From the NCBI RefSeq assembly GCF_000764305.2, contig NW_025937263.1, positions 496,001-560,000 of the forward strand: DNA of 64,000 nucleotides. Reading direction: 5' to 3'. Position 1 is the stretch's first letter; the number at the start of each line of letters is the position of its first letter. The DNA comes from Hyalella azteca. Its lineage: Eukaryota > Arthropoda > Malacostraca > Amphipoda > Hyalellidae. The notes under the pieces were generated by a model. It did no database searches and was not told the origin of the DNA. It was given only the letters and a program-made list of their open reading frames with translations. A program made the translations under genes and the position numbers. Below, one piece after another: positions 1 through 13,429 of the stretch.

Positions 1-244
1 GGGACATGATTTCTTTGTTAAATTTTCCGATCATTTTTTAAAGTTGTAGATTTTCATTCAGATTTGTATCGTTGTGTCGAGTTGATTGGCTTTCCTTGTT
101 TAGGAGGGATATCGTGAGATTTTTTTCGTGATGTTCTTATTCTAACCAAGTGCAACCAAACATTTCTGGCTAGACAATACCAATCACAAACATTTATTAT
201 TACGATTTTTTAGTTTAATAACAGAACATACCTTCTTGCTTCAG
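1..244 (+). other. Intron of PAXBP1 (3' part)
   Basis: AT-rich sequence ending in a pyrimidine-rich tract and the acceptor at 241-244. The gene's upstream exons must lie to the left of the window. No other feature is seen. Confidence 0.6.
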
Positions 245-3200
245 ATGGTGGGCATTGAAGATCTGGAGCAGCGCGTGTTAACGCTCTACAAGCAACGCAC
301 CGACAAGCTTCTTGCTCGTCGTCGTCAAGATGTTACTGATCAGAACGATGAGGTCTCACCTTTTATTAGTAAGTTTAGTGTCGCCTTGCTGCGATCGTGT
401 GGAAATAGTTTGCTGGAACCATTATGTGAGCCTTCATGCTCAAGTTGTTTGTGCTTGATAGCACCTACAACTCTAATCGCGGTGCGCTTTAACGCATCCA
501 CTCCCAGACTTTGGTTGACGGCTCAGCCACACCAGCAACAGGAATATAGAGGACTTCTCATGCTTCACCGATACAAGAAGTCTAGTTGACAACTTTAGCA
601 GCACCATCAAAAGGAATCTAGAGGATCCATTTTGCTGCATCGATACAAGAAGTCTAATTGAATAATTTAGCTGCACCATCACAAGGAATAGATGACCTAT
701 TTTGCTGCATCGATACAAGAAGTCTAATTGAATACTTTAGCTCCACCATCAAAAGGAATAGATGATCTATTTTGCTGCATCGATACAAGAAGTCTAGTTG
801 AAAACTTTAGCTGCATCACCAAAAGGAATGTAGATGACCTATTTTGCTTCACCGATACAAGAAGTCTAGTTGACAACTTTAGCTGCACCATCAAAAGGAA
901 TCTAGACGACGACTGCTTTTGCCGCACACAGAAGATATCTAGTTTAGGAACCTTGCTGCTCCCATCAGAAATCTTGTTGATACCATGGAGATGCTCACAA
1001 AGCCTATCCACAGCCTCGACAATTATGGCTGACATTTGCAGTCTAACTGAATTTACAATATTTTCATCTGAAAACATAGAATAGAATTAGATTGCTAATT
1101 ACCGTCTGAAAATCAATTTGAAACAGTTATAATTTCCTCGTATCAATTTAATGTGTTGCATTCAAATTTCGTTAAAGGGATTGGTCATCATGTTGAGTTG
1201 GTCAGTATGAGCAAAAAACCTTGTGTATTTATTTGCAGTGTTCGAATATTTATAAACATTTAAGATAATTGTTATCTTGTCAGGGTTTGTCTTGTCGCGA
1301 AAGCCAGCATGATTGTTTTGGGCTGATAAATCATTTCGAGCAAATTATTGGGCGCCTGCAAATGTTCGAGGAAGATAATGCCAAATTTGAAATTTGTTCG
1401 GCGGCCAATATGCTAAGTCACAGTTTCTTTCCGGCAACACCTAGAATCTTTATTGAGATAGAAAGTTCTATAGATTATTTGTCTACTTGCGCAATTTGCT
1501 ACAGTTATCTTGCTTAGAAAATCCTCGCGCGTCTCTATCTGCTAGATGTGGTTGCTTGCATTCGAGCAGCCAGGAGTGTATGCTTGGTGATCACCTGCCA
1601 TTTACAATTTAATTATGATTCATACTGCTTATAGAAATATAGGCTACATAACGACTAGAATATACAGGGATGTTTATACTTTATTGGAATATCTACCATT
1701 ATATTTGTGCTTTATTTTCATTCTAAAACATTTGTTGGTGTGAGACTGATGATAAATAATTGTGTGCATGTGTTGCGTTAACTTTTCCCTACAGGGTCAT
1801 CTCTGAGGTGAGCTAAAGTAACAACTTCAGTAACATCATGTGGTGTGAATGTCATTATGTTAATCAGTAGCGTTTGAAATATTAATGTGCTTTAGTGTGC
1901 CACCTGAACTAGTAACATTTAAAAAAGTATATCAACATTTTTATCAACCTTTGTTTGGGTAACGAGAAGCTCCATTCTTGTAATTTATTTAATAGGTTAC
2001 TTCCAATCACATTAAAACTGTTTTACTAGTTTTCATAACGTGTCTATTTTTGTGTTGAATAATTCTCCATCTCAGTTATGAATTAATTAATAAATTGCTA
2101 TTTTCTGCTGAATCTTATAATTAATAAACTAAGTTCAACAGCTATACCTGCGTAATTTCCCTAGTTTTGCATAACTTAGCTTTTGATTACAAACTTGAAG
2201 TTTATTTGTGTATTTCGTTGCAATAAATGGTCGTTTCAACACTCGCCCACGAAGAAATTTTTCTTACATGTTCAGGGGCTTTGACACTTGCTGTTCTTCT
2301 ACAGGCGAGTCTCTAAAGCAATGTCCGTTGCGTACCCGCCGGGGTGCTGAACGTGAAGGTCGTCGCACGCGTCGCCGACGTGAACGAGAGAAGCGCGGAG
2401 GCTCTGCAGCTCAGGACCATCACGACGGCACCAGCACCGACGACGAGTTGCCCACTCAGCAGCTGCAGCAATACCAGCAACAGCTCGGTCGGTCAACACA
2501 TCCTAGAGCTCCCAACTGAAACTTCTACATGGAGTCATTCATGTTCGATGTGTTAGATTTGTGACTCGAAACTTAATTTAAAGTAACTAATTTAAATTTT
2601 TTTTCTCGATAAATTCCACAGAGTAATTTTTTTTACTTTTTACCCTCGCACACAATTGGTTAAAAATTACGACAAAAAAAATGAATGGATTAGAGTTTTT
2701 CCTGTTATCTCGTTAATTAATCGATTTCAATAACTCTATGTCCTACATATTTTTTTTTATATTTGCACGTTCACCAAAATTAATTATAATACTTACATTT
2801 TGTGCAGAGGCTTTATCAAAGGAGTCAGTTGAGCTTTTCTCAGATGTTGAAGAAGATTTCTGCTCTTTGGAGGCGGTCTTGCGTCAGTTTGAGAAGTGGC
2901 GCAGGGCTGCACCGCAAGCGTATGCAGACGCCTATGCTGCAAACAACATGCCTGCACTTGTCGGAGTATTTATACGGTCGGTCGAGCTGCCTTACAACTC
3001 GTGAACGATGATTGCATTTTCTTCAACGTTCAATCTGGGAGCTCATTGAGCTATTGGCCGTTTATAGAAATTGTGTGTGTGGTAATCGCGTTCATTATTT
3101 TTCCTTCAATCATAGATCGCGTTTCCATGTGTTAATTGGGGGTTTCAACGGTTGGGTGCACACTGTAATGTTTGTAGCGTTTGTATCGTATTGCTGAGTA

Positions 3201-5784
3201 GATACATGATACTCGCTGAGTATCGTTGAGTTTTCAGCTAGCAATAATTCTACTGAATAACAAGTTGCTTGGAAATCAACATGATGTATTGCAATACTGA
3301 CATCCTATTTAAGTATATGTTTTTTGTAATGTTGCAGGTTAGAGTTGCTGCTATGGAACCCGTTGAGTGAAGGCGTTGAAATAGAGCGACAGGCCTGGTA
3401 TGCGCAGCTGGCCATGTATGCCGCACCTCCAGCCTCGGCCGCCCTGACGCTACAGGAGTTTGCTCAAGACCCCGACAAGCATTTGCTTTCGAGGGTCGTT
3501 GAAAAAGTCGTGCTCGTCAAGCTCAGAGGTCGGCGCTCACGTCACGCAAAAATGATGTCAATGGCCCTTTCGAGGGAATTATTGTAGCTCCGCCAAAAAG
3601 ATTGTTTTTGAAAAACACTTGTAGAGGTGTTCATTAGAAAATTTGACCTCTTGACTTTGAATCTCATCGTCTGCATTTTTTTTTCTTGGATTTTGACACC
3701 TAGCCTGTCCTTTCTCTGAAAGATATCAGGATCTGAACCCGGCGTAGCCCCGGAATAGGTTATAGCTGAAGTTAGAGAATCCCGCTTTCCCGAAGTTATT
3801 CATCAAAATGAAGTAATAGTGATAAGAGGAAGACGCGCGTACCCGTTGCATATATTTCCCATTTACCTCTGTTTTTTTTTTTAAAGTTAGAAAAAAGTTT
3901 CGAATTTTTATTACAACATAAAAGAAACAAATAGAATTCAGTGAATTAGAATGATTGCATAATTTTTATTCCAACCGCTCGTACGATCGTTCTGTAATGC
4001 TTCATGATTCGCCCGCATAAAATGTAGTTTCTCATCCTGGTGCTTCGATACCAACTATGCCAATGCCTGGCGCTCATGTTTATTTAATTGTTTACTTTCA
4101 ATCAGATTTTCCAATCCCCGTACATTTACCGCACCAGGCTTTAAATAAACTTTGATAAATTGAATGATCATAAAATTGTATTAGATCATTTCCAGCCCAC
4201 TAAAAACTATCGGCCTTTTCCGTTGCTATGCGGCTCAACTTTCTTTATTTGCAGACGTGGTAGTGGCTTACTGGGATCCTCTGTCGCACTCGCAAAGCGT
4301 CCGCCTTGTGAACCTGGTCCGTCATTTCTGCCAGTCTTGTCCCACTATTCGTCCCACTTCTCAGCCGCTCAAGAAGCTCTGCACTGCCGTCGTAGACAAG
4401 ATTAGACAAGCCATTGACAAAGACGTCTTCATTCCTATATTCAATAAAACGTAAGACTGATTGCTACGTCTAATGAGATATTCCGATGTTCACTTTAACT
4501 CCAAGTTGTCTGCTTAGAGCCGCCTTCATTGCAATAAAAGTTTTGTATATGTGATAAAATATATTTTTATTTTATTATTCTAATTTTTTGAAATTCTGAA
4601 AATGAATTTTAATATACTCCTCAAACTCAATTTTTCAGAGCATACGAGTCTCGAACATCGTCAGGCAGTTTGTTCTTTCAACGCCAGTTTTGGGTGGCCT
4701 GGAAGTTGTTGAGTTTAGTACTCATGTGGCATAAAATTCTAAGTGAAAACTCGATATCAGATCTGGGGATCAGGAGCATCCTGAACTTGTACCTTATTCC
4801 TGCATTAAACATCGCAGCCCAAGTTAACCTCAAGGACGGTCTTGAGAAGGCTAAATACGTGAGTGATTTTCCGTATCCAAAACTAAACGAAACTGATAAG
4901 CTTTAAAGAAATCTTTAGTTTTTAAATCTAATGGAGCATCCAATAGAGCATGGCGAACTTTTATCTGTAGTATTGTTGCAATTTATTCTAATAAAATTAA
5001 ATGCTGTATTATTTGGTTTTACCTGGAGTAGTTATTTTAAGTTTTTTTGCACTATTCTTCACGTAACGGCTGCATTAGGATTATTTAATTGAAAAATTGA
5101 CGGAGCCGAAAGTTACAAAAAGGGAAACGAACTCCCCGTGACTCGTTTATATATTTATTTTCCTTGGCTGATTTTGCGCCTCATGATGTAGATTAGTCTA
5201 AGGGTCCTTTTGAATTATTCCTTCAGGTGATTCAGGCCATGCCCAGGGAGTGGGCCAAACAAGAGAACTCTGATGGCAGCGCTCACATCTTTCTTTCAAA
5301 GCTGGAACATTTTTTGGCTTCAACTGCTCAAAAAACAGCCGACATCGCGTATACCAATGACCCTCATGTGAGTTGAAATAGATATGTTTTTAGTGCGTGC
5401 TTGTAAGTTCGCTTGAGCAAGTTCATGTAATTGTAATCCGAACTTCTTTGTCCCCTTGTCTATTTATGTTTCTTTTACTTGAACACGCATCGATTTCTGT
5501 ATAATGATATGCTCAATATTATCCCGGCTATTTTATTTTAAGGCAATTGTTTACTTAGCATGTATTCGTACAGATTCAGCCTCTATTCGAGTTAGATGCG
5601 TGACGACTGTAGTCAGACTGTAGTCATGATTTGTTGTTTAATTTTTTGTTATAATTTGTTTCACCTGCAGTGGGATGACGCACTTCAAGAAATACGGAAG
5701 CTTCTCAAAAGTATTGGTGCTTCGCGAGCGGCTTCTGAAATATCTGCAAAATACCTCACAAAAAAGGAAAAATCTGAAGACTAA
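245..5784 (+). CDS. PAXBP1: PAXBP1 / GCFC-domain protein, C-terminal part (5' end outside window)
   Basis: Eight exons: 245-368, 2305-2487, 2808-2976, 3338-3528, 4255-4450, 4639-4858, 5227-5367, 5671-5784 (TAA). They total 446 codons including the stop, and phases agree at every junction. The first exon follows an acceptor (cttgcttcag), so its ATG at 245 is probably internal. The order matches vertebrate PAXBP1: a Leu/Arg-rich helix (LEQRVLTLYKQR), a basic stretch (EREGRRTRRRREREK) followed by TSTDDE, then the GCFC domain with FSDVEEDF, LLLWNPLSEG, AYWDPLSHSQ, FFQRQFW and a C-terminal helix (LQEIRKLLKSIGASRA). In vertebrates PAXBP1 is a nuclear protein that bridges PAX3/7 to a histone H3K4 methyltransferase; GCFC proteins are also tied to splicing. 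Exon 1 ends at GTAAGT (369), which gives the right phase. Compared with the human protein, as recalled, some linker before the basic stretch is missing. The N-terminal half is not in the window. Confidence 0.88.
500..925. repeat. Minisatellite, about 71-bp unit, in a PAXBP1 intron
   Basis: The string cgatacaagaagtcta recurs near 569, 641, 711, 781 and 853, at intervals of 70-72 bases. A degenerate partial copy lies upstream from about 500 and a partial one downstream to about 925. Each unit also holds a 'gcaccatcaaaaggaat' segment. Open frames run through it on both strands, but only because the repeat is short on stops. The rest of this 1.9-kb intron (369-2304) shows no recognised gene or element. 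Confidence 0.85.
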
Positions 5785-5833
5785 TCACATCCTTTCTATA
5801 TTTCTCTTGTGAGCTCAACTGAAGTCGAGAATG

Positions 5834-5839
5834 AATAAA
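5834..5839 (+). promoter_or_regulatory. Poly(A) signal of PAXBP1
   Basis: AATAAA lies about 50 bases after the PAXBP1 stop codon and is the first such hexamer downstream. A short 3' UTR is inferred. Confidence 0.6.
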
Positions 5840-8431
5840 TGTATATGGGTTATTTAGGAATTTTACAATTTATTTTGATAAGTGAAATTTATGTCCCATG
5901 TTCACAAATTATCCTTCTTTGTGAAAACATGATAGATATTGGAGACCTCGTCGACGCGGATTATTTTTATTATTCGTTTTTAAAATGAGTAAAATATTAC
6001 GAATGAATCATTCACATAACGGCAATTTGCTGGTTATTTGTTATCTGTGCACAATAATTGTCAAAAAAATCTAATTATATTTGACAGCTCCTCACATTCT
6101 TGTGGCAGTACTTGTTAAATCTAAATACATAGCTTCTTTTTCGATTTTTGAATCGAAAAAAAAGATTGAGAAAATCTTTGTGTGTCTTTCGGTCAATAAG
6201 CGACTTGTAAAATTATCAACAGACTCGGGGTATTGGAGCCTTGGAGGTGTGTTATGCTTTGACTGATCATTTATTCACATGTTTCGTTGTTGAGTGTATC
6301 CACTTGACATTGAAATAATGATGTCCTGAAAGGATGCAGATCTCAAACTGATTCCCTGTTTTCATTCCCCAGCCCATAGTAACTCACGAACATAGCTTCA
6401 CATGTGTGTTTATTTTTACTACTGAAGTACGGTTTCGAAGCTCTTAAGGTGTTTTACTGTTATTCGGTAAATATACTTAGACCGGTTTGAAGCTCAAAAC
6501 AGGACTTTTTCGCTAGGTATCGGTAAATTTCTGCCCTCCTGCAATGACAGTAAAAGTACTTATTTCGTCCACGCCGTATGAGCTTCAACTTTAGAGTTTC
6601 GGAAATCTGTAACGCGAAAATCCAGTCGCTAGTTGCTATCGAGACCTTATCGACCATCGACAGTTTTGATAGTACGCCAAATTCGTTTGTTTTACGGTTG
6701 TGATCATTTGACTTGAAATTCCACTGCCATCTGTACGCGGAGGACAAAGTTTATCAAGATTTAAATGCTGTGTGGATTACGATTTTATTAATTACGATTT
6801 CAGATGCAGTGTAGTGTAAATACGAATGCAGTGTAGACCACCACATTGATTGCAACCGCTGTCATGGTTATAGGCTCACATCTTTCCGGTCATTATTTTC
6901 ATCCGAAAGATTCATGGCCTAATTAGATACTTAATATTACTAGCTGGTTTTTATTCCCTACTGTTTTACCAATGCATGACGCGTTCGTTAATATATGTTG
7001 GCCATCTTCGATATTTTTTCATTTCGATTCATTATTTACCCATAAATTAATTTTCCTATCATTCAGGGATGGCCAAAATGTATTCATAGCCCTACTAGTG
7101 ACCATTCATTTTCTTCTATGTTCAAAGCCCGGTTTGTAAAAGTTCACAGAAAAAATGTACATCGTCATGTATCGTTAATTCCTGCATAAAAACTTAGAAT
7201 GAAGCGAAGATATACGCAAACATGGATGACACGAAGATTTGCGGAATGGAAGAGGGTTTTCAATACCGGTAGAATTGCGATTTTGATTACAGTTGTTCCT
7301 CCGATATTCTGTCTACTTGAAATAGATTACATTAACTACAGTGTGCAACTAACAAGCCAACGAATATATTCAAGGACGTATCCTAGGACTTTCAAGGACT
7401 TATAAAAGATGACTTTGGCGCTGAAGCGACCTTCACTTGAGCAACTCAACCGTCTAACACGGTTCCAAAGTCCAACATCCCCGAAATGAAACTTTTTGCG
7501 TCTTGAAGTTGCTAGGAATTAACTTCAAATTTTTTAAACGTACCTTGGGATGTCTTATCGTAATTGTAGAGTCCTGGCTCTGCATATGCATAATTAGCTG
7601 CTTTTTTGCGCGTTATAAATTTGATATTGTTATTTATTTAACGAACATTGGTGTAACAGTTTGAGATGTCCGCTGGTAATTTCATATGTAACTGGCCTGC
7701 AGCGTGACTGCTCAAAGCTCAATTCGGGAAGTGTAGGGGTCAAATACCAAAACCTATCTTTAATTTTAGGCATATTTTGTTTGTCATAGTTGTGATACGT
7801 ACATCGGAAATCATATGTATGAGCATAACAGAGTGAAAGGCCACTTTTAACAACCTCTAAAATTTCAGCAAGGCATTGTGATCTTAGCAACAAGCGTTTT
7901 TTTTATTACAGCTCCTACCGAATCTAATATGCATGAGACAATGTAAATACACGTTGGCAGTGGACAGGTAGAATCGAATCGGCAGGAATAAGTTGGTACA
8001 GCTGACATCTCGAGACTTTAATAAAATTATTTAATTAATTTTTGAACGCTTATTTGCTACCACCGCCCAAGCAAGACAGTAAAACTCAAGAAGAGTTATT
8101 GTCATTGGATCAGAAAGCTAGCAGAATGCGCTATGAAGGTAGCAACAGAAGTCTGAGTCGAGACTAGTCCTGCCAGTTTTTTTTTTTTTAGGAGAGCTCG
8201 ATGCAGGTACATACGAGGGCAGTCATGCGACCATCACGTGCTTCGTTTTTCCGGATGTCTCCGGACAAAAAAAATCTCTTTTCCTCAGATGCCATAATAC
8301 TTTTTTCGCCTTTGATCGAAATTGACCCTGGGTGATGAGTTTACTTTACAAAAGCAAAAGGGTTTTCTGAGCTCACCAACCTCAAATTATGTAAAAAAAA
8401 CATGCATGCATCAGGATATATGATTCTTGCT
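5840..8431. other. Gene-free stretch
   Basis: AT-rich sequence between the PAXBP1 poly(A) signal and the duplicated block. The open frames here, for example 6460-6747 on the minus strand and 7199-7405 on the plus strand, have no recognisable domain and no splice-phase partners. No RNA gene or transposon end was recognised. Confidence 0.5.
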
Positions 8432-10642
8432 CACGTCTCCCAGCCCATGGCGCTGAAATTTAAGGCTTTTGAACGCATTAAATTAGTATATCCAACCTTA
8501 ATTTCACTTGAAGACAGAAATCGATCCGGTAGTAGCGTTCGGCTACTATTTTTGGATACAGAACATTTTGCTATTTCCATTTTGCGTACATTTGTATGAG
8601 AAATATAAGAACTCGAAGAGACATTTTTCTTCTTGTGCAAAAATGTCTGAAACCTATTAATGGATCAAAAAGTCAAACGGAATCTGAAAGCACACTCATA
8701 CAGATTTAATCCCTTCAAATTTATTTCGAAAATGGTATACGATATTTTACCGTTACATCAGAAATTAACAATCATTTACTCTACTAACATTATAAAACAT
8801 AGGGCATGCACGCCCGAGATCATGGACGGTTTAGGGCAGTATTCGATTCCTGTATTCACCCGCTTAGCTTAGTTACGCCTTTCATGAGAATTAGTCGGGA
8901 TTACTACTTCTATGGGGAAGCATGTCGTACGATAGCTTTCATGGAATCATAAGTGACAATGCAGCTTTTCTAAGAGCTGTTCGAATTTCAACAGTGAGCG
9001 GTGAGACCACCAATTTATTTCGTGGCAAATGATCAGAGGACGGTCATCTACAAGGCTGGCTCAAACTGGATCGAGAAACAGGGAGGCACGAGAATTGGTC
9101 ATTTAGCTGCCCCGATTCCAGGAATTGATCATTTCAGCGGGGTTAAATACAACCACATAACCTCTTGTTAAATTGTTATGAGGTCATTAATAAAACACAG
9201 AAGTAAGATTATTTCTATTACAAAGAAAGGTCACTGACTGTTTTTGATACCGTACCCAATCAAAAACTACGACCTTTCGTATCAAGACGGTTTATTTCGC
9301 AAATAAGAGCTCTGAGAAGTGCGGTTTTTGTATTGAGCCGAGGAAACGAAATTACGTGTTGGGTCAAAGCTAGTTCGTGTGGGATGCAGCTAGGTTCTGC
9401 AATTAAATTAACAGAAAAAACTCGTTTAAATCAGAACGGTCTGCTTCAATCTGATCTCCGTCGCTTAAACATTAATTTAGACCCCCATTCGGGAGTTGGA
9501 ACGGAAAGAGGGTCTGCCTTTTTTCCCTCGAATCTTCAGGTGCATGGAGCGTGGTCGACGAGCACGTGATCATTACACTGCGTACGAAAAATCTTGAAGC
9601 GTAAACTTCCAGCAGTGTTCAAACATATGAAAATTTGAACTAGGGTAAAGATTTTATTCAGTCCCATCTTATTAAAAATTTCTCAATGAGAACGTCAATA
9701 TCATACAGTTGAATTTATTCACAATGCAAAAGCGTCCTCTAGCGGCAATCGGCACTCGCATTGCTCAAGTTCTGAACAAAAACGCTCAAGTGCTGCTCCT
9801 TCCAGCGAACGAGTTGCTTCTGGTGCAGAGTTTTTTTTTATGTCTGTCTTCTAGCTAGTACAAGATTTAGCCTGTTGAATGCCCGGGTGTGCTTGGCGGC
9901 TGCATGTCTCGTTCTGTCGCTCATCTCTTCAGTTTTTCGCCGACTGCAGAACTGTCCGGATAGGGGTGCACTAGCAGAGTGTTGATTGTACGAATTCAAG
10001 TATCGGCGTTTTTTAAAAGTCGCAAACGATAGCCATTTTGCCCCATATCGTATTGATATATATTTATATATAAAGTATTAACCCTTATGCGATTTAATCT
10101 GAATATTTGATGGTGATTAGTTAGTTTTTTTAATAAATTGTCTTTTTATTAAATTAATGTTTTACATTAACAATATTTTAAGTAAAAGTTTTAACCTTTC
10201 ATATAGTTCCACGGCGTTAATAATATCACTTTTTTGCACATGATATTGCTCGTACTTAATGGCTCCTAGCAGTTGAACTTAAAGACAATGACGAGGCTAG
10301 TATCGAAGTCTTGGTTTCATGAATGCAGCTAATTTCGTATTATTGCGTTATTCCTGAGACGTGACTCAAATAACGGAGTTGGTGTACCTAGACGGACTGT
10401 AATTTTCACTCTTTAACGTCGAGGCAGTTCTGAACTTATTTGCAGATTGTGATCACTCCTAAGCCCATCAAAAAAATATTACAGCATCAATCTACGGCTC
10501 AGTGGACAGTAGTTAGTGATTTCTGATGAAGTTTTCGTTTAGTGTTGAAATCTTTTACGTAGTAATATAATAAAATTACTATGAGAGTGTCAGCAATGGA
10601 GTCGCCGAAAACAAGTTCTCCGCTTCAAAGTGAGCATATGAC
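8432..10642. repeat. Direct duplication, copy A (about 2.2 kb)
   Basis: Aligned by eye to 10953-13336 in the same orientation. Shared landmarks, in order, are: ggctactatttttggata (8539 / 11004), a block around gagaccaccaatttattt (about 9002 / 11462), aaggctggctcaaactgg (about 9053 / 11513), an A/T-rich stretch after gcgtcctct (about 9733 / 12429), and an end at gcttcaaagtgag (about 10622 / 13313). Identity looks like roughly 85-90%. No terminal inverted repeats, LTRs or coding frames kept in both copies were found, so the family is unknown. Confidence 0.75.
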
Positions 10643-10938
10643 CTAACACGTTGAGTGCCGCACGACCCACCGGTGGGTTGCAGGATCTTTTTTCCGGACA
10701 AATTCCGCGATTTATGTATTTTTATTTTTTTTCAATTGCGTCTGTCGACAAAACTTCTGATAGCAGAACTACCCCCATTACAGTTTGAGAAATACGAAAA
10801 AATATAATTTAATTTTTGCTCCAGAACCTACCAGTTTACTGGTATATTATGGATTATTGGCCTTTTTATCCGCGGACTTGGCCGTTTTAGGCCATCTGGC
10901 AGCGCTGGTGGGTCGCGCCGCACTCAACGTGTTCTTAA
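10643..10938. mobile_element. piggyBac-like MITE at the duplication junction
   Basis: Begins cacgttgagtgccgcacg at about 10648 and ends with the inverted form gccgcactcaacgtg at about 10931, with further inverted similarity inside (gacccaccggtggg against gtgggtcgcg). A TTAA follows on the right, and CTAA stands at the matching place on the left; the matching point in copy B of the duplication (after atatgacc, about 13332) reads TTAA with no element. This fits a TTAA-target insertion with one diverged site. It is about 0.3 kb and non-coding. Confidence 0.6.
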
Positions 10939-10952
10939 AATTACGTCTCACA

Positions 10953-13336
10953 GTCCAACCCTAATTCTACTTAGAGGCAGAAGTCGATCTGGTAGTAACA
11001 TCCGGCTACTATTTTTGGATACAGAAAAGGGTGCTATTTCCATTTTGTGTATATTGGTATAAGAAATATAATGACTCAAAGAGACATTTTTTCTTCTTGT
11101 GCAAAAATGTCTGAAACCTAATAAAGAATCGAAAAATCAAATAGAATCTGAAAGCTCGCTCATACAGATTCAATCTCTTCAAATTTCGTTCAATAGAGGT
11201 TTATGACATTTTATCGTTACAACAGAAATTAAGAAGCATTTACTCTACTATCATTATAAAACATGGTCATGCTCGACCGAGATTATATGGACGGTTTAGG
11301 GCAGAATTCGAATCTTGCATTCACGCGCTTAGTTACGCCTTTCATGAGAATTAGTCAGGATTTTCACTTCTATGGGGAAGCATGTCGCACGATAGCTTTC
11401 ATGGAATCATAAGTGCCAATGTAGCCTTTGAAAGAGTTGTTCGAATTTCAACAGTGAGCGATGAGACCACCAATTTATTTCGTGGCAAATGATCGTCCGA
11501 CGGTCAGCTACAAGGCTGGCTCAAACTGGACCGAGAAACAGGGAGGCACGAGAATTGGTCATTTTGCTGCTGCGATACCAGGAATTGATCATTTCAGCGG
11601 GGTTAAATACAACCATAAAAACCTTTTGTTCAAATGTTATGAGGTCATTAATAAAACATAGAAGTATGAGTATTTCTATTATAAAGAAAGGTCATCGATT
11701 GTTTTTTATACCTAAACAAAAACCACGACCTTTCGTATCAAGACGGTTTATTCAGCAAATAAGAGCTGTGAAAGGTGCAGTTTTTGTATTGAGCCGATGA
11801 TAAGAAATTCCGTATTGCGTCAAAGCTAGGTCGTGTGGGATGCAGCTAGGTATGCATTCTGCGATTAAATTAACAGAATAAAATCGTTTAAGTAAGAATG
11901 GTCTGCTTCAATCTGATCTTCGTCGCTTACACAATAATTTAGACCCCTTCCGGGAGGTGGAACGGAAAGAGGGTCTGCCTTTTCCCCCTCGGATCGTTTG
12001 GTGCGTGAAGCGTGGTCGAAGAGCACGTGATCATTACATTGCGTGCAAAAATATTTAAATAATAATAGCGGTTTCAGCATTTAGTAGGCCTGTTGCCGAT
12101 TCTTAACATCGCAGAACATTCACAGCATTTCCCGGTATCGAACTCGAGACTCACTGCTACAATTCTACTGTGCTTAACCGCCCTGCCTCATCGCCGTTTC
12201 TGACCAGAAACTATCGCAGCTGGGATCGAACCCGCGCTTCTCTGCGCCAATCTTGGTAGCCTACTCCGAACTGTAACCACTGGGCCACCACACTAAAACG
12301 CCAAATCAGCAGTGTTCAAACATCCGAAAATTTGAACTATGGTAGAGATTTTATCGATTCATATCTTCTTAAAAATTTCTCTATGAGAACGTCGACATCA
12401 TACAGTTAAATTTATTCTCAACACAAAAGCGTCCTCTGGCGGCGATCAACACTCGCATTGCTGAAGTTCAAAACCAAAGCGCTCAGGTGCTGCTCCTTCC
12501 AGCGAACGAGTTACTTCTGGTGCAGGGTTTTTTTTTTTTGCATCTGTCTTCTAGCTAGTACAAGATTTAGCCTGATGGGTGCCCTGGTGTGAGTGGCGAC
12601 GGCATGTCTCGCTCTTCTCTTCACTTTTTCGCTGACTGCAGAACGGTCCGGTTTGGGGTGCACGGCTGTGTTGATTACGCGTGTTAATTGATGCCGAATT
12701 GGAGGAGTATCAGCGATTTTTAAGTCGCAAACGATAGCTATTTTACCTCACATCGTATTGATATGTATAGAGTACGGGTATCACTCCATATATAATTTAA
12801 TCTCAATAAATACTGGTAATTAATTAGTTTTTTTTATAAATTGTATTTTTGAATTAAATTAATGTTTTTACATTAATAGTACTCCTAGTAAAAGTTTGAA
12901 ACGTTCATACTGTTCCACGGTTGTCATGTCAGTTATTTGCTCAAGATATTCCTCGCACTTAATGGCTACTAGCAGTTGGAGACAATGACGAGGCTAGTGT
13001 CGAAGTCTTGGTTTCATGACTGCAACTAGTTTCGTATTATTGCGTCATTCCTGAGGCGTGACTCAATTCGCGTGTCTGGTATAGACGGACTGGAATGTTT
13101 CACTTTAAAGTCGACGCAGTTCTGAACTTATTTGCAGATTGTGATCACTTATAGCCCATCCAGAAAATATTTCATTATCAATCTTTGGCTCAGTGGGCAG
13201 TAGTTAGTGATTTCTGCTGAAGTTTTAGTTTAGTTTCAAAATCTTTTACGTAGTAATATAATAAACTTGCTATAAGATTGTCAGCAATGGAGTCGTCTAA
13301 AACAAATTTTCCGCTTCAAAGTGAGTATATGACCTT
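10953..13336. repeat. Direct duplication, copy B (about 2.4 kb)
   Basis: Second copy of the block at 8432-10642. It differs mainly by about 0.2 kb of tRNA-derived SINE inserted near 12085-12300, which is absent from copy A. Without that insert the two copies have similar length. Frames such as 11461-11661 are open here but not in copy A, so they are not treated as genes. Confidence 0.75.
12085..12298 (-). mobile_element. tRNA-derived SINE with two tRNA-like units
   Basis: Read on the minus strand it starts gtggtggcccagtggtta (A-box-like, about 12277-12290) and has a B box gggttcgatccc at 12222-12233, about 50 bases on. A second A-box-like segment, ggcagggcggttaagcac (12170-12187), and a second B-box-like gagttcgatacc (about 12134-12146) follow. 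The spacing of each pair is that of an RNA polymerase III tRNA promoter. The acceptor stems do not pair as a real tRNA, so this is a dimeric SINE and not a pair of tRNA genes. It is present in only one of the two duplicated blocks. Confidence 0.65.
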
Positions 13337-13429
13337 AATTTGCATGCGCTCCTCAGTCTCCCTTTCAGTTTTTGCATGACATTCTCTTGTGATTCTGTTT
13401 TTTTTTTAAATTTATTGTTGGGCATGCGA

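Noticed and set aside
1269..1517. 82-codon frame in the first PAXBP1 intron as a missing exon
   Set aside because: The exons on either side already join in the correct phase (369 donor to 2305 acceptor), and the translation does not resemble the PAXBP1 linker.
11461..11800. Coding frames in duplication copy B
   Set aside because: The same region of copy A (about 9001-9340) has frame-breaking changes, and no family motif is present.
12085..12298. Two functional tRNA genes on the minus strand
   Set aside because: A and B boxes are present but the acceptor and anticodon stems do not pair convincingly; a SINE explains both units.
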